DNA from: Pirellula sp.
GTDB taxonomy: Bacteria > Planctomycetota > Planctomycetia > Pirellulales > Lacipirellulaceae
Direction of reading: 5' to 3'
DNA: 64,000 nucleotides
NCBI GenBank assembly: GCA_013822725.1
Contig: PNKX01000025.1
Location: 1 to 64,000, forward strand
In this document: in pieces, positions 9,058 to 18,190 of the stretch
How the letters are laid out: each line of letters begins with the position of its first letter
Numbering within the stretch: the stretch's first letter is position 1
The notes under the pieces: model-generated
The model's input: the letters and a program-made list of their open reading frames with translations, nothing else
The model's database searches: none
Told to the model about the DNA's origin: nothing
Position numbers and translations under genes: made by a program

Positions 9058-11361
9058 TTAGTCTTCCACTTTCGTCAGTCGCGGAGCGTTGCTCGCCCCT
9101 GACTGATGAAGCCGCACGACGCGGCGGTCGGCCTTGAGCGGCACGCCGTTCACGACCGAGCCGAGGACGCGGACGCCCATGCCTTTGAGCATCTCCACAG
9201 CCTTGTAGATCTTGCGGATCTCGCTGTGGTCTCGGAGCACGGTGAGGATGGCGCCGTCGATGTACTGGCCCAGCGACAAGCTGTCGGAGATGCCCAGGAC
9301 CGGCGGAGCGTCGATCACGATAAAGTCGAACTGATCACGCAGCTTCTCAAAGATCGCCTGCGGCTGATCGGTCGCCAGGGCGTGAATCGCCTCGGCGTTG
9401 CAGACGCCGGCCGTCAGCATGTAGAGCCCTTCGTTGTTCGTCGGCTTGATCGCGTCGACCAGGTCGATTTCCGAACGGAGGACTTCGCTCAACCCGTCTT
9501 CGATCGGCATGCTGAACAACTTGTGGAGCGACGGAGACCGCAAGTCGCCGTCGACCAGCAGCGTCCGACGCCCGGCGCGAGCCAAGCTGAGGGCAAGGCT
9601 GCTGGCGACGACCGTCGTCCCTTCCATCGTGGCGGAGCTGGTGACCATGATCACCTGCCGACCGCCGGCTCCGGGGTCGTGCATCAGCGTGGCCCGGACG
9701 TTGTCGATCGCCTCGGCCACTTGCGTGGCGACGAGGCTGTTACCGGTGAGGGCCTTCAGCGACGTCGAGGGCAACACTCCCAGCACGCGGATGCCGAGGC
9801 CCTCGTCAACATCGGTCGCTCCATTCAAGCGGCGATGGCGGAACTCCAACAGGGCGATGCCGTAGCAAGTGAGCGCCATGGCAGCCAGGCCGCCGATGCC
9901 GGCGATCGAGTACCGCTCCAGCGTATTGACCGATTCGAGCGGCGTCGCTTTCTGCATGACCGTCACTTTATCGAAGTCCGAAACGCCGCCGGTCCGTTCC
10001 TGGCGTTCGCGAGCTTTGCTCATGACCTCCCACTGGAGCACCTTTTCTTCAAGATTACCGGCGATCTCTTTTTCGCTTTCGATCTTGCCTTCCATCATCT
10101 CCTGAACGGGATTCCGCACGCCGAGGCCCAAGAGCTTTGTACGGGCAGCCTCCAAATCTGACTGATACTTCGCGAGATTTTCTTCCACGGACTTGCGACG
10201 AATCTTGTACTCCGTGATGGCCGCCCGCAGCGTTTCGTTCGGCATCTTGGCGATCTTTTCACGCATCGCTCGCCCGGCCTGACTCTGATACTGTCCCAAC
10301 TGAGCTTCGGTCTGTTGAATCACCTGCCGCACACGCTTGATGTCGGCGCTATTAGGGTTCTTCGACGTGGAGAGTTTCTGTTGCAGCTGCGAGTTCAACT
10401 CGAACAATTGCTGCTTATACATGTTGATCGTCGGATCCTTGTCCAGCTCCATGCCGATGGCCGCTTCGATGGCCGCCGGATTCTGGGAGGTCTGAATCGA
10501 CAATTCCTTGAAGACCTCGATGTCAACGAGCTGCGCCTGGGCCTTAGTAATCAAGTCTTCAAGGTTCTTGATCTCGTTGGTGAGCTGCGGAATCTCCAGT
10601 TCTTCGCGGAGCGTGCCGGCGCCCTCTTCAGCTTCCTTGAGCGCTTTCAGTTGACCTTCGAGACGCGCCTTCGTGTCGGTCAAAACGGTTCGCAAATCGG
10701 ATTGAGTGCTCGCTACCTGCAAACGATCTTGGAGCAGCACCTTTTCCTGATATGCCTTGACCACGGCGTCGATCACCATGACCATCTGCTGCGGATCTTC
10801 GTCGCCTTCGTAGCGAACTTCGAGGATTTCACCGTCGCCCGGGAATGTGACGCGAAGTTCGTCCAATAACCACAGCATCTCTTCGCCCTTGTGGGCGCGG
10901 ACCGCGTCGAGATTGGCGATGTCTTGTTGCTGCAGGGCCGCGTCCAACACCAACGGGCTCTTGAGCAGGGCGAGATGGTTCATCGCCTGACGCTCAATTT
11001 CCTGCGGCATCAAGCGATCGGTGGAAGTCTCGAAGACGTTTTCGATCTTCGACTTCACTTTCAAGTAGGCGGTGACTTGCGAGGTCTTGGGGAATGCCAG
11101 CAGCAACAATCCGGCGGCGCCGGCGCCCACCAACATCCCCATTAAAATGGCCATCAGCCAGCGGCGACGCAAGCAATTGGCCAACCAAGTCTGATTGAAC
11201 CCTCCGCTCAGGATCTCTGGACCCCGTGAGGGATAGAGTCCTGGCGCGGGAGCATTGCTCGGATAGACCTGAGTCGCCACGAGCGCCCGTGACGGGGCGC
11301 CGTCGACCGCGGGAGGGTAAATCACTTCGGATTCGGAGAAATCTGCGCCTTCTCTAGCCAT
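9058..11361 (-). CDS. Wzz/GumC-like polysaccharide co-polymerase with degenerate BY-kinase domain
   Basis: Inner-membrane protein of 767 residues built like exopolysaccharide chain-length regulators: a first membrane helix near 80-105, a long periplasmic coiled-coil region, a second helix near 520-545, and a cytoplasmic P-loop domain. The Walker A' (LLVDGDLRSPS) and Walker B (FIVIDAPP) motifs of bacterial tyrosine kinases are present. However, the Walker A segment reads SSATMEGTT, so the invariant Lys before Ser/Thr is missing, and the C-terminus lacks a Tyr cluster. It may be a kinase in shape only. ATG 11361 has GAGAGG six bases upstream; the frame is open to 11523. The exosortase gene is upstream on the same strand. 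Confidence 0.88.
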   Translation of the reverse strand: MAREGADFSESEVIYPPAVDGAPSRALVATQVYPSNAPAPGLYPSRGPEILSGGFNQTWLANCLRRRWLMAILMGMLVGAGAAGLLLLAFPKTSQVTAYLKVKSKIENVFETSTDRLMPQEIERQAMNHLALLKSPLVLDAALQQQDIANLDAVRAHKGEEMLWLLDELRVTFPGDGEILEVRYEGDEDPQQMVMVIDAVVKAYQEKVLLQDRLQVASTQSDLRTVLTDTKARLEGQLKALKEAEEGAGTLREELEIPQLTNEIKNLEDLITKAQAQLVDIEVFKELSIQTSQNPAAIEAAIGMELDKDPTINMYKQQLFELNSQLQQKLSTSKNPNSADIKRVRQVIQQTEAQLGQYQSQAGRAMREKIAKMPNETLRAAITEYKIRRKSVEENLAKYQSDLEAARTKLLGLGVRNPVQEMMEGKIESEKEIAGNLEEKVLQWEVMSKARERQERTGGVSDFDKVTVMQKATPLESVNTLERYSIAGIGGLAAMALTCYGIALLEFRHRRLNGATDVDEGLGIRVLGVLPSTSLKALTGNSLVATQVAEAIDNVRATLMHDPGAGGRQVIMVTSSATMEGTTVVASSLALSLARAGRRTLLVDGDLRSPSLHKLFSMPIEDGLSEVLRSEIDLVDAIKPTNNEGLYMLTAGVCNAEAIHALATDQPQAIFEKLRDQFDFIVIDAPPVLGISDSLSLGQYIDGAILTVLRDHSEIRKIYKAVEMLKGMGVRVLGSVVNGVPLKADRRVVRLHQSGASNAPRLTKVED

Positions 11362-11686
11362 CGAGTGCCTCTCTAAAAACGATTCCGACTCGTGCGAACG
11401 ATTCAGGATATTGAATTGAATTGACGGACGGTCCAGCAGTGTGCCGGGGAACTCCGCGGCGAAACTCAGGACGAGCTGGGAACCAATTCGCCCGTCCGTT
11501 TCGCCTGCCAACCGCCATCGCATCCTTCGCGTTGGAGGGATTTCTCAAAGCAATCCTCGGGCCGCTTTCGGCAATCATGCGGAAAACACGGCTTTTCTAC
11601 GCATCCGCAACTGCTGTCGGTCGTTCTTGTGGCGTTCCCGCAACATGGCGGTTGTCCGCAGACAACGCTCCTCGCGCATCCCTCTT
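11362..11686. other. Intergenic region between exosortase and Wzz-like genes
   Basis: About 325 bases with no supported gene. A small hairpin (GTTGTC-CGCA-GACAAC, 11651-11666) lies just after the exosortase stop; it has no T tract and may be incidental. The ribosome-binding site of the downstream gene is at about 11368-11373. Confidence 0.4.
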
Positions 11687-12655
11687 CTAGGCCGTCGTCG
11701 CCCGTCCGTACGGGACAAAGTCGTCGGCGTCGATCGGAATCGTCAGGCGCGAGAGAATCGCTAGCTCGATCCACAGCAGACCCAGGCCGATCGGCATCAT
11801 CGCAAAACCGGCCCAGTCGTGAATGATTTTGTTGAGCCACGGCGTATCTTGCCCGAACGCCATGTAGAGCAGTGCCGTGGCGACGATCCGGATCACGTTG
11901 CTCGCCAGCGCGATGGGGATGGCGCTGAGCAAGATGATCAGCTTGTCCCACCAGGGGCGATCAATGATCATCACCAGCGCGACGCTCATCGCCCCGAAAA
12001 TCGTTAGCATCCGCAATCCGCTGCACGCCTCGGCGACCTCGAGGGCCTCGTCCAGCGTGTCGACGTTGATCGTATTCCCTTGGCGGGCGGCGCTCACTCC
12101 CAGAACTTGCAGGGTCCAGGTGCTGAAGATCGAGGCGTACATCTGCAGTTTCATCAGCAGCGTATTCTCGATCAACGACGGCAAGGGGTACATGAACGCC
12201 AGAAAGGCGATCGGCAGCCAGGCCCACTTGAACATCGACCTGCCGCCGGCGATCAAGCAGACGCCCAGCAAGGCGCCGATGAAGCTGACCCGCTCAAAAT
12301 TGTTGTAATCGAAATAGGCCGCAAAAATGCGCAGCCCCAAGCTGGCGGCGACGACTCCCACACCGATCCACCGATCGAGCGGGGCCGCGTCCCGCAGGGG
12401 GCGCTTGCGAATCCAGAATAGGTACGCCGCAAAGAACGGAATGATGTACCCGTGCGAGTACATGTCCTTGGCCCAGAAGGTGGCCGTGAAGCGGATCATG
12501 TTCTCGTAGGCGACGATCACCGCGGCGGTGAGGCAGCCGTAGACAATCCAGGCGACCTGCGACTCCTCGGCCGAGAGCAGCCGTTCGTCGTCGAACTCGG
12601 AGAAATCGTCGAAATTGCCGCGGGGATTGAGATTACGCGGGGCGACCGTGCTCAT
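11687..12655 (-). CDS. Exosortase
   Basis: Integral membrane cysteine protease/transpeptidase of 322 residues that recognises PEP-CTERM tails. After a hydrophilic start of about 35 residues there are about eight membrane segments. The catalytic triad of the family is intact: Cys211 in AEACSGLRM, Arg256 in ASNVIRI and His279 in IIHDWAG. It sits beside exopolysaccharide genes, the usual setting for exosortases, and the window holds six predicted PEP-CTERM substrates (19733, 31358, 35959, 43012, 56534, 63384). ATG 12655 is followed by a stretch rich in Asp and Glu. The exact exosortase subtype cannot be assigned by eye. Confidence 0.93.
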   Translation of the reverse strand: MSTVAPRNLNPRGNFDDFSEFDDERLLSAEESQVAWIVYGCLTAAVIVAYENMIRFTATFWAKDMYSHGYIIPFFAAYLFWIRKRPLRDAAPLDRWIGVGVVAASLGLRIFAAYFDYNNFERVSFIGALLGVCLIAGGRSMFKWAWLPIAFLAFMYPLPSLIENTLLMKLQMYASIFSTWTLQVLGVSAARQGNTINVDTLDEALEVAEACSGLRMLTIFGAMSVALVMIIDRPWWDKLIILLSAIPIALASNVIRIVATALLYMAFGQDTPWLNKIIHDWAGFAMMPIGLGLLWIELAILSRLTIPIDADDFVPYGRATTA

Positions 12656-13449
12656 AGCAAAAAACCGCTTGGAAGTTCTTCTAATAAGTAGTGTGATTCG
12701 CCGGGCGTTGACGTTTCACGAATCTGGGCCCTGCAAACCTGGCGGCACCCAACGCTCGAAGCAGCGCACCAGCCGGGAAACTTGGTTTCGAACCCCGCGA
12801 CGAACGTCGCCTGCCGGCCGCGAAATGCATCGAAAATGAGATCGCGCTCTAGAACCGAGAATACGCGGGTTCAACAGAAGTGTCAAATCAATGGGCGTCT
12901 GCAAACGTCTCGCTATCTCGTTAATGGGTAAGGGACTTACGACGCCGGCGGGGTCGCGCCGATCGTGCCGTTTAGAGCGGCGCGACGGCCCCGATTTCGG
13001 GACTGCTGACGAGTCGCAAAGTCTTAAAACTTAACCGCCAAGGACGCCAAGGACGCCAAGGGGAAATGCCTTTTTGCCACGAAACACACGAAGCACACAA
13101 AACGTGAAACAGCGCGGCTGAGATCATTCCCTTTCTTTGGTGTGCTTCGTGTGTTTCGTGGAAAATCTCCCCGCATTTCCTTGGCGTCCTTGGCGGTTCA
13201 ATTTAACCCTCCTGTCTCTTCTCAGGAGAGCGGCCTACCGGATGCACTGCTGGCACTGCCGGCGCCTTTCGCAGCCAGAAATCGCGCTTTCCTGCCGATT
13301 TCGCCCAGAGAAGGCAAAGTCGGTGTGAAGCTCTTCCGATTATATGCATTGTAACTGTCACGTAAGCGGCGCCGCGCCGCGGTGCGTCCCTCAAGGGCCG
13401 CCGCGGAGGCTAGCGTCGCCAGCGATCTTTTCTTAGCGGGAACCGACCA
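12656..13449. other. Intergenic region between exosortase and export lipoprotein genes
   Basis: About 790 bases between divergent genes of the exopolysaccharide locus. It contains the long inverted repeat at 13033-13200 and otherwise no convincing reading frame. The divergent promoters of the exosortase and export genes should be here. Confidence 0.5.
13033..13200. repeat. Long composite inverted repeat (family D, copy 1)
   Basis: Nested inverted repeat. The outer arm begins AACCGCCAAGGACGCCAAGG and returns as CCTTGGCGTCCTTGGCGGTT near 13179-13198; the left side carries an extra ten-base unit. The inner arms, 13077-13098 and 13140-13161, are perfect 22-base complements containing CACGAAACACACGAAG. 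The whole could form a cruciform or a long RNA hairpin. A related outer-arm copy is at 49429. Confidence 0.85.
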
Positions 13450-14508
13450 ATGATGGCTTGCCACCGAACTCGTCGCGGCATCGCTTGGCTGCTGATCGCC
13501 ACCCAGGCGGCCCTTACCGGCTGCACGGCGTTCATGGAGCCCCGCAACCCGATTCCGGTGACCGCCCCCGAGGCTCCGCCGACGAGCCCCGTCCCGCGCG
13601 AACTCGAAAAGGTCACGCTGCCGCGCTACCGCATCGAGCCGCCGGATATTCTCCTCGTCGAGGGGGTGAAGCTCGTCCCGAAGTCGCCGCACCGCATTGA
13701 AACGTTCGACGTGCTGCTGATCCGCGTGATTGGCGCCTTCCCCGAACAACCCATCGATAACTCGTACAACGTCGACGCCGACGGCACGGTCAATCTCGGT
13801 CCCACCTACGGCCGCATCTCGGTCGTGGGCCAGACGATCGAGGAAGCTGAAGACGAGATTCGCGCTCAACTGTCCAAGGTCCTCACCGACGTCGACGTCT
13901 CGGTGTCGCTGCTCTCCTCGATGGGAGCTCAGGCGATCACCGGACAGCACCTCGTCGCGATGGACGGCTACGTCACCCTGGGCACCTACGGCTCGGTTTA
14001 CGTCACGGGGATGACCCTTGAGGAAGCCCGCGCCGCGATCGAGTTGAAGCTGACCGAGCGTCTCGACGACCCCGAGGTCTTCGTCGATGTGCTCGCCTAC
14101 AACAGCAAGGTCTACTACATCATCACGCAAGGCGCCGGCTTGGGCGACGACGTCACCCGCCAGCCGATTACCGGCAACGAGACGGTGATCGACGCGGTGG
14201 CGGCCCTGGGCGGCATCTCGCAAGTCTCTTCGACGAGGATGTGGATCGCCCGCCCCGCCCCGAACGGCGTCGGCTGCGAACAGATCTTGCCGATCGAGTG
14301 GAACGACATCGCTCAAGGCGCCTCGACGGCGACGAACTACCAGCTCATGCCGGGCGACCGCTTGTTCATCGCTCAAGATCGTCTGACCAACTTCAACACG
14401 GTGGTCAACAAGATTCTCAATCCCTTCGAACGGATGTTCGGGTTCATCTCCCTCGGTACCTCGATGGCGAACCGCATCGTCCGCTTCGGCTTGGCCAACA
14501 CGTTCTAG
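13450..14508 (+). CDS. Polysaccharide export lipoprotein (Wza-like, poly-export and SLBB domains)
   Basis: Outer-membrane export protein of the Wza/GumB type, 352 residues. A lipoprotein signal with Cys at about 25 (ALTGC) opens it. A first poly-export segment (YRIEPPDILLVEG) precedes a second start-like DVLLIRVIG, then VDADGTVNLG and DGYVTLG repeats typical of this family, and an SLBB-like segment toward the end (YYIITQGAG and LMPGDRLFIAQD). It would form the outer-membrane channel for the polymer whose length the Wzz-like protein controls. Tandem ATG codons at 13450 and 13453 are both possible starts. The next gene is on the same strand. Confidence 0.88.
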   Translation: MMACHRTRRGIAWLLIATQAALTGCTAFMEPRNPIPVTAPEAPPTSPVPRELEKVTLPRYRIEPPDILLVEGVKLVPKSPHRIETFDVLLIRVIGAFPEQPIDNSYNVDADGTVNLGPTYGRISVVGQTIEEAEDEIRAQLSKVLTDVDVSVSLLSSMGAQAITGQHLVAMDGYVTLGTYGSVYVTGMTLEEARAAIELKLTERLDDPEVFVDVLAYNSKVYYIITQGAGLGDDVTRQPITGNETVIDAVAALGGISQVSSTRMWIARPAPNGVGCEQILPIEWNDIAQGASTATNYQLMPGDRLFIAQDRLTNFNTVVNKILNPFERMFGFISLGTSMANRIVRFGLANTF

Positions 14509-14650
14509 TCGCCTCGCTCCGCGAGGAGCGTGCGGCTGGGACGCTGATTGCTTGAACTTATCACCAACGGCTTACGCATACCGAACAGCCTAACGACGAG
14601 CCGCCTGCCGCTGCTCGCCGCGACTGCCGGGATCCACAGGAAGTGACGCC

Positions 14651-15697
14651 ATGTCTCCTCGGTTGAAACTTCAATCCGCCGCCAAGCCGCTGCTCCTGGC
14701 CGGAGCTATGTGGAGCGCCGGGTTTGCGACGCCAGTCGGCGCCGTCGGCAATGGGAGCGGCCGTCCGCAGACGCCGCCCCCCTGCGGGCCGGATGGCGTG
14801 TGCATTCCGAACATCCCGACGTACGGCTGGTATCAGACGCGCTGGCGCACATTCCCCGGCGAAGCGAAGGGTCCGACCAAGGCCGATGTGGAGAAGCAAG
14901 AAGAGAAGGACAAGGAAGAGGATATCGGCGGTCCGCAGACTCCGCCGATGGAGATGGAAGGTTCGTTGACTCGCGAGCGGCCCAAGCGCGGCGCTCAGCC
15001 CGGTGCTGAAGGGGGGCCCGCTCCCGATCCCAACGAAGACATTCGTAACCTACCCGGCTTGCCGCCGTTGCCGGGTCCGGGCGAGGCGCCGCCTGCCGGC
15101 GGAGCGATGCCTGCCCCTGCCGGCAACCCGGCCGCCGCACCGGCGGGCGACTTGCCGCTCGGTCCTGACGGCGCTCCCGCGCCTGCCGGCACGGCCCCCG
15201 AAGGAGGAGCGAATCCGCTCGATCCGTTCGGCGCCGCGCCGCCGACGCCCCCATGGCTCTCAAAAGCGACGATGACCAACCCGGCCGCCGGCGAACTGGT
15301 CCAACTACCGTACGTCGAAGAGCAATCTGGCGCCCAGGTCGTCCAACCGGTCGACAACCTCGAACCACTCCTCGACGGTCCGAATCTTCACGGCGAAGAT
15401 GCGCCGCCGGCGTTGCCTGCCGCGCTCCAACGCCTGTCGGGGCTCCGGTCGCCCGTTGGTCAGGGAGTCGCCTATGGCGCCCCGGTCTTGCCGCCGGCCA
15501 TGGCGCCGGTGCGCACGGCGATGGTCCAACCTGGTAGCGTGGCGCCCGCGAGGCGTGCCGCCGGCGTCGTCCAACAAGCGAGCGTCGTCATTCCGGTCGG
15601 CGGCCAGCTGGTGAACCCGGCCGGTACGATGGAAGCGATCGCCGAAGACCAAGGCGCCCAGCAAGCGATTTACATCGAAGCGAGCGACAGCCAATAA
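14651..15697 (+). CDS. Secreted Pro/Ala/Gly-rich protein of the exopolysaccharide locus
   Basis: Protein of 348 residues with a signal peptide (basic start, hydrophobic stretch at about 12-30), then a short conserved-looking segment (PTYGWYQTRWRTFPGE, about 57-72) of a kind seen in many planctomycete exported proteins, then a charged linker and a long Pro/Ala/Gly-rich low-complexity region from about 115 to 200. No enzymatic domain is seen. It starts 142 bases after the export lipoprotein with AGGAAG upstream. Its position suggests a cell-envelope or exopolysaccharide role, which is inference only. Confidence 0.7.
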   Translation: MSPRLKLQSAAKPLLLAGAMWSAGFATPVGAVGNGSGRPQTPPPCGPDGVCIPNIPTYGWYQTRWRTFPGEAKGPTKADVEKQEEKDKEEDIGGPQTPPMEMEGSLTRERPKRGAQPGAEGGPAPDPNEDIRNLPGLPPLPGPGEAPPAGGAMPAPAGNPAAAPAGDLPLGPDGAPAPAGTAPEGGANPLDPFGAAPPTPPWLSKATMTNPAAGELVQLPYVEEQSGAQVVQPVDNLEPLLDGPNLHGEDAPPALPAALQRLSGLRSPVGQGVAYGAPVLPPAMAPVRTAMVQPGSVAPARRAAGVVQQASVVIPVGGQLVNPAGTMEAIAEDQGAQQAIYIEASDSQ

Positions 15698-15891
15698 GGC
15701 TGCAACTCAAACCGAAGCCCAAACGCACCGCCGGACTGGTCGCTTAAGCGACCAGTCCAATGCGGACTCCACCCCACGCGCTTTCGCAGCGCCTCAATGG
15801 CGTTTCGCGCTCCCGCCGCGTATTCTGTAACTGCAGGGCGCCCGTCGGCGTTCTCATTTCCTGACGGGCGGCATCCAGGGGCGGCGCAGCG

Positions 15892-16617
15892 ATGGGGGCA
15901 TCTACGGGGCGGTTGATCGCGATCGGCGACGTCCATGGCTGCAGCCATGCGCTCGATGCGGTGATTGAGGCGATCAAACCGACGGCCAACGACGAGCTCG
16001 TCTTCCTCGGCGACATGATCGACAACGGCCGCGAGTCGAAAGACGTCCTCGAGCGCATTCTCAAGCTCCAGCAGAAATGCCGCGTGGTCCTCATCGAGGG
16101 CAACCATGAAGAGATGATGCTCCGCGCCCGCGACAGCGACGCCGACATGAACTACTGGATGAACTGCGGCGGCGCCGCGACGCTCAGTTCGTACAACTTC
16201 CCCGGCAAGCTGCGCGATGTGCCGGAGGCCCATTGGGCGCTTATCGAGTCGTGTCTCCCCTATTACGAGACCGACGAGTACATTTTCACCCACGCGAATT
16301 ATCTCCCCGACCGTCCGATGAGCGAGCAGCCGCCGCATGAATTGCGGTGGACGCTGTTCGACCCGCCGGAACAAGAACCGCACGTCTCCGGCAAGCCGAT
16401 CACGGTCGGCCACACCGAACAGCGCGACGGCGAAGTCGTCGATCTCGGGTTTGCCACCTGCATCGACACCGCCTGCTGGCGCTACGGCTGGCTCACCGCG
16501 CTCGACCGCCGCAGCGGCGAGATCTGGCAAGCGAGCAAGTGGGGCGTGCTGCGCGAGCCTGGGGAAGAGACGCACCGCGAGAAGCTTGGGGAGCTGATTG
16601 GCGGGAAGGTTGAGTAA
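15892..16617 (+). CDS. PPP-family metallophosphoesterase (bacterial Ser/Thr phosphatase-like)
   Basis: Soluble two-metal phosphoesterase of 241 residues. The three metal-site motifs are in order: GDVHG (Asp13, His15), GDMIDNG (Asp41, Asn45) and GNHEE (Asn71, His72), with later conserved His residues in FTHANYL and VGHTEQ. This is the PrpA/PrpB/ApaH-type pattern, so the substrate may be a phosphoprotein or a dinucleoside polyphosphate. The Ser/Thr kinase at 7998 could be a counterpart, but they are not adjacent and no link is shown. The ATG at 15892 leaves a short N-terminal lead before the first motif. Confidence 0.88.
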   Translation: MGASTGRLIAIGDVHGCSHALDAVIEAIKPTANDELVFLGDMIDNGRESKDVLERILKLQQKCRVVLIEGNHEEMMLRARDSDADMNYWMNCGGAATLSSYNFPGKLRDVPEAHWALIESCLPYYETDEYIFTHANYLPDRPMSEQPPHELRWTLFDPPEQEPHVSGKPITVGHTEQRDGEVVDLGFATCIDTACWRYGWLTALDRRSGEIWQASKWGVLREPGEETHREKLGELIGGKVE

Positions 16618-16662
16618 CGCAGCGCAGTCAGAGCCGTGCTTTGAGACTCTTTGTTCGCGGCT

Positions 16663-18039
16663 TTAAGTACCCGGGTTCGTTTCTCTCATTTCGTCTGCCC
16701 GTTCGATCTCATTCATCCATTTAAGAACGGCTTCGTGTTGGCGTGGATGATCTTCTCGTCTCGTTCCGTTAAGAAACTTGCTGAAATCCGAACGAGCTGC
16801 GTTGAGGTCGAATTTTAGACGATAGTTAATCAGCCCAACACAGAAGTACAGGTCTGTTCTTTGTGGCTCTTCATCAATGACAATCTGAATGAACTCCTCC
16901 ACTTGAATAACTAACGTTTGGTCAGATGTCGGGTATTCAAATGCCTTACGGTAAATTCGGTACGATCGCTCAAGGTCGTATTCGTATGCGCTCAAGAAGG
17001 CGTCGCTGTACATCCAAGTTGCGTCGTCGACGGAACGACAAGCATCTATTTCCTTTTTGGCACGTTCCATGTCGCGGTGCAAAGTGAAAGCCGTCATTGC
17101 GCGAAGCAATCTAGCTTGATAGTCGCTCGGAAATCGTTCATCCAACTTGTCCAGATAATTTTCAGTGCGCTTCAGATATTCCTTGTCGCGTGTAACGCGG
17201 TACTTGTTGCCATTGCCAAGGGCACCGCTCCGATAGATATCTCGCAATCGGCTGGGGATGCTTTGCTTAATCTGTGTAATCGAAGGGATTCTAGGCAAGT
17301 CATTCCTCAAGCGGTTCTCAGCGGACAAGAGCATTTCTTCGGCATACTTTAGATCTGCCGTAAAGAAAGCAGCAGTTCCGACGATATACCTGGTAATAAC
17401 ATCAAGCCACTGTGCAGTAAATTCGAAAGAGAATACGTCGTTGTCCTTAGCAACATGAAGCTTTGTCGGAAATACCGACGTGAACTCCTTCGCAAACGCA
17501 GCTGAAATGTCTTTGGGAAGTGGAGCATGAGAAACCACACCAGTAAGATTGAAAACGTGAGTCTCTTTGCCATCAACTATTCTGATCCGTCCAACACCGT
17601 AAATCATAAATCTACAGCGAGACCGATGCAGTAAGTTGAGCGCCGAAGTCCGCTCAAGCTTCTTGGCAATACGTTGGGGAAACTCGACTATCTGAAAGTG
17701 ATAGATTTCATTGTCGCGATCCAACAAGTCGCGAATTCTCTGCACAAAATCATTGTCGATCGCTTCGGCATGGGCCTCGTCCTCGAAGCTGATTGCCACT
17801 CCGAATCCAAGATTTCCCTTTTTAGCTTTCGGGATCTTGGTAGTTGCATACCACAATCCACCTACCAAGAGTAAAGCGACGATCGTAGCAGCCCATTCAT
17901 TTGCTGTGATCTCAGAGAGGTTCGAGCCGGAGAAGAATGAGACCAGAACTACGACTACGGTTAGTAATGCACATGCTAGGCCCTTGCGTGTCGACCAAAT
18001 CTCTTGCCCCTGTTTAGTAAAGAAGTGCAGGAGTTCCAT
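16663..18039 (-). CDS. Orphan membrane-anchored protein with repeat-rich helical C-terminus
   Basis: Protein of 458 residues of unknown family. Two membrane helices near the N-terminus (about 19-37 and 47-66) are followed by a soluble mixed alpha/beta region (about 75-200) and a helical C-terminal half whose spacing of aromatic and small residues (YKAFEYP, YFCVGLINY) resembles tetratricopeptide-like repeats. Base composition is clearly more AT-rich than neighbouring genes and codon choice is less biased, suggesting recent acquisition. It stands alone, flanked downstream by the phosphatase gene and upstream by a palindrome cluster. It could be part of an accessory or defence function, but nothing in the sequence proves this. 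Confidence 0.8.
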   Translation of the reverse strand: MELLHFFTKQGQEIWSTRKGLACALLTVVVVLVSFFSGSNLSEITANEWAATIVALLLVGGLWYATTKIPKAKKGNLGFGVAISFEDEAHAEAIDNDFVQRIRDLLDRDNEIYHFQIVEFPQRIAKKLERTSALNLLHRSRCRFMIYGVGRIRIVDGKETHVFNLTGVVSHAPLPKDISAAFAKEFTSVFPTKLHVAKDNDVFSFEFTAQWLDVITRYIVGTAAFFTADLKYAEEMLLSAENRLRNDLPRIPSITQIKQSIPSRLRDIYRSGALGNGNKYRVTRDKEYLKRTENYLDKLDERFPSDYQARLLRAMTAFTLHRDMERAKKEIDACRSVDDATWMYSDAFLSAYEYDLERSYRIYRKAFEYPTSDQTLVIQVEEFIQIVIDEEPQRTDLYFCVGLINYRLKFDLNAARSDFSKFLNGTRREDHPRQHEAVLKWMNEIERADEMRETNPGT

Positions 18040-18190
18040 TAGGAAGGCGCCAGTTCGAGCAAGAATAGATTTATCGATGGGTAACGCATAGCTATCGTAT
18101 CAACAATCGCCATCCTAAATAGCCTCCGTTTGATCGAGGGATCGGAACGCTTCGTTTAAACGCATTCGAGGTTTGAATAAATCAAGAGCC

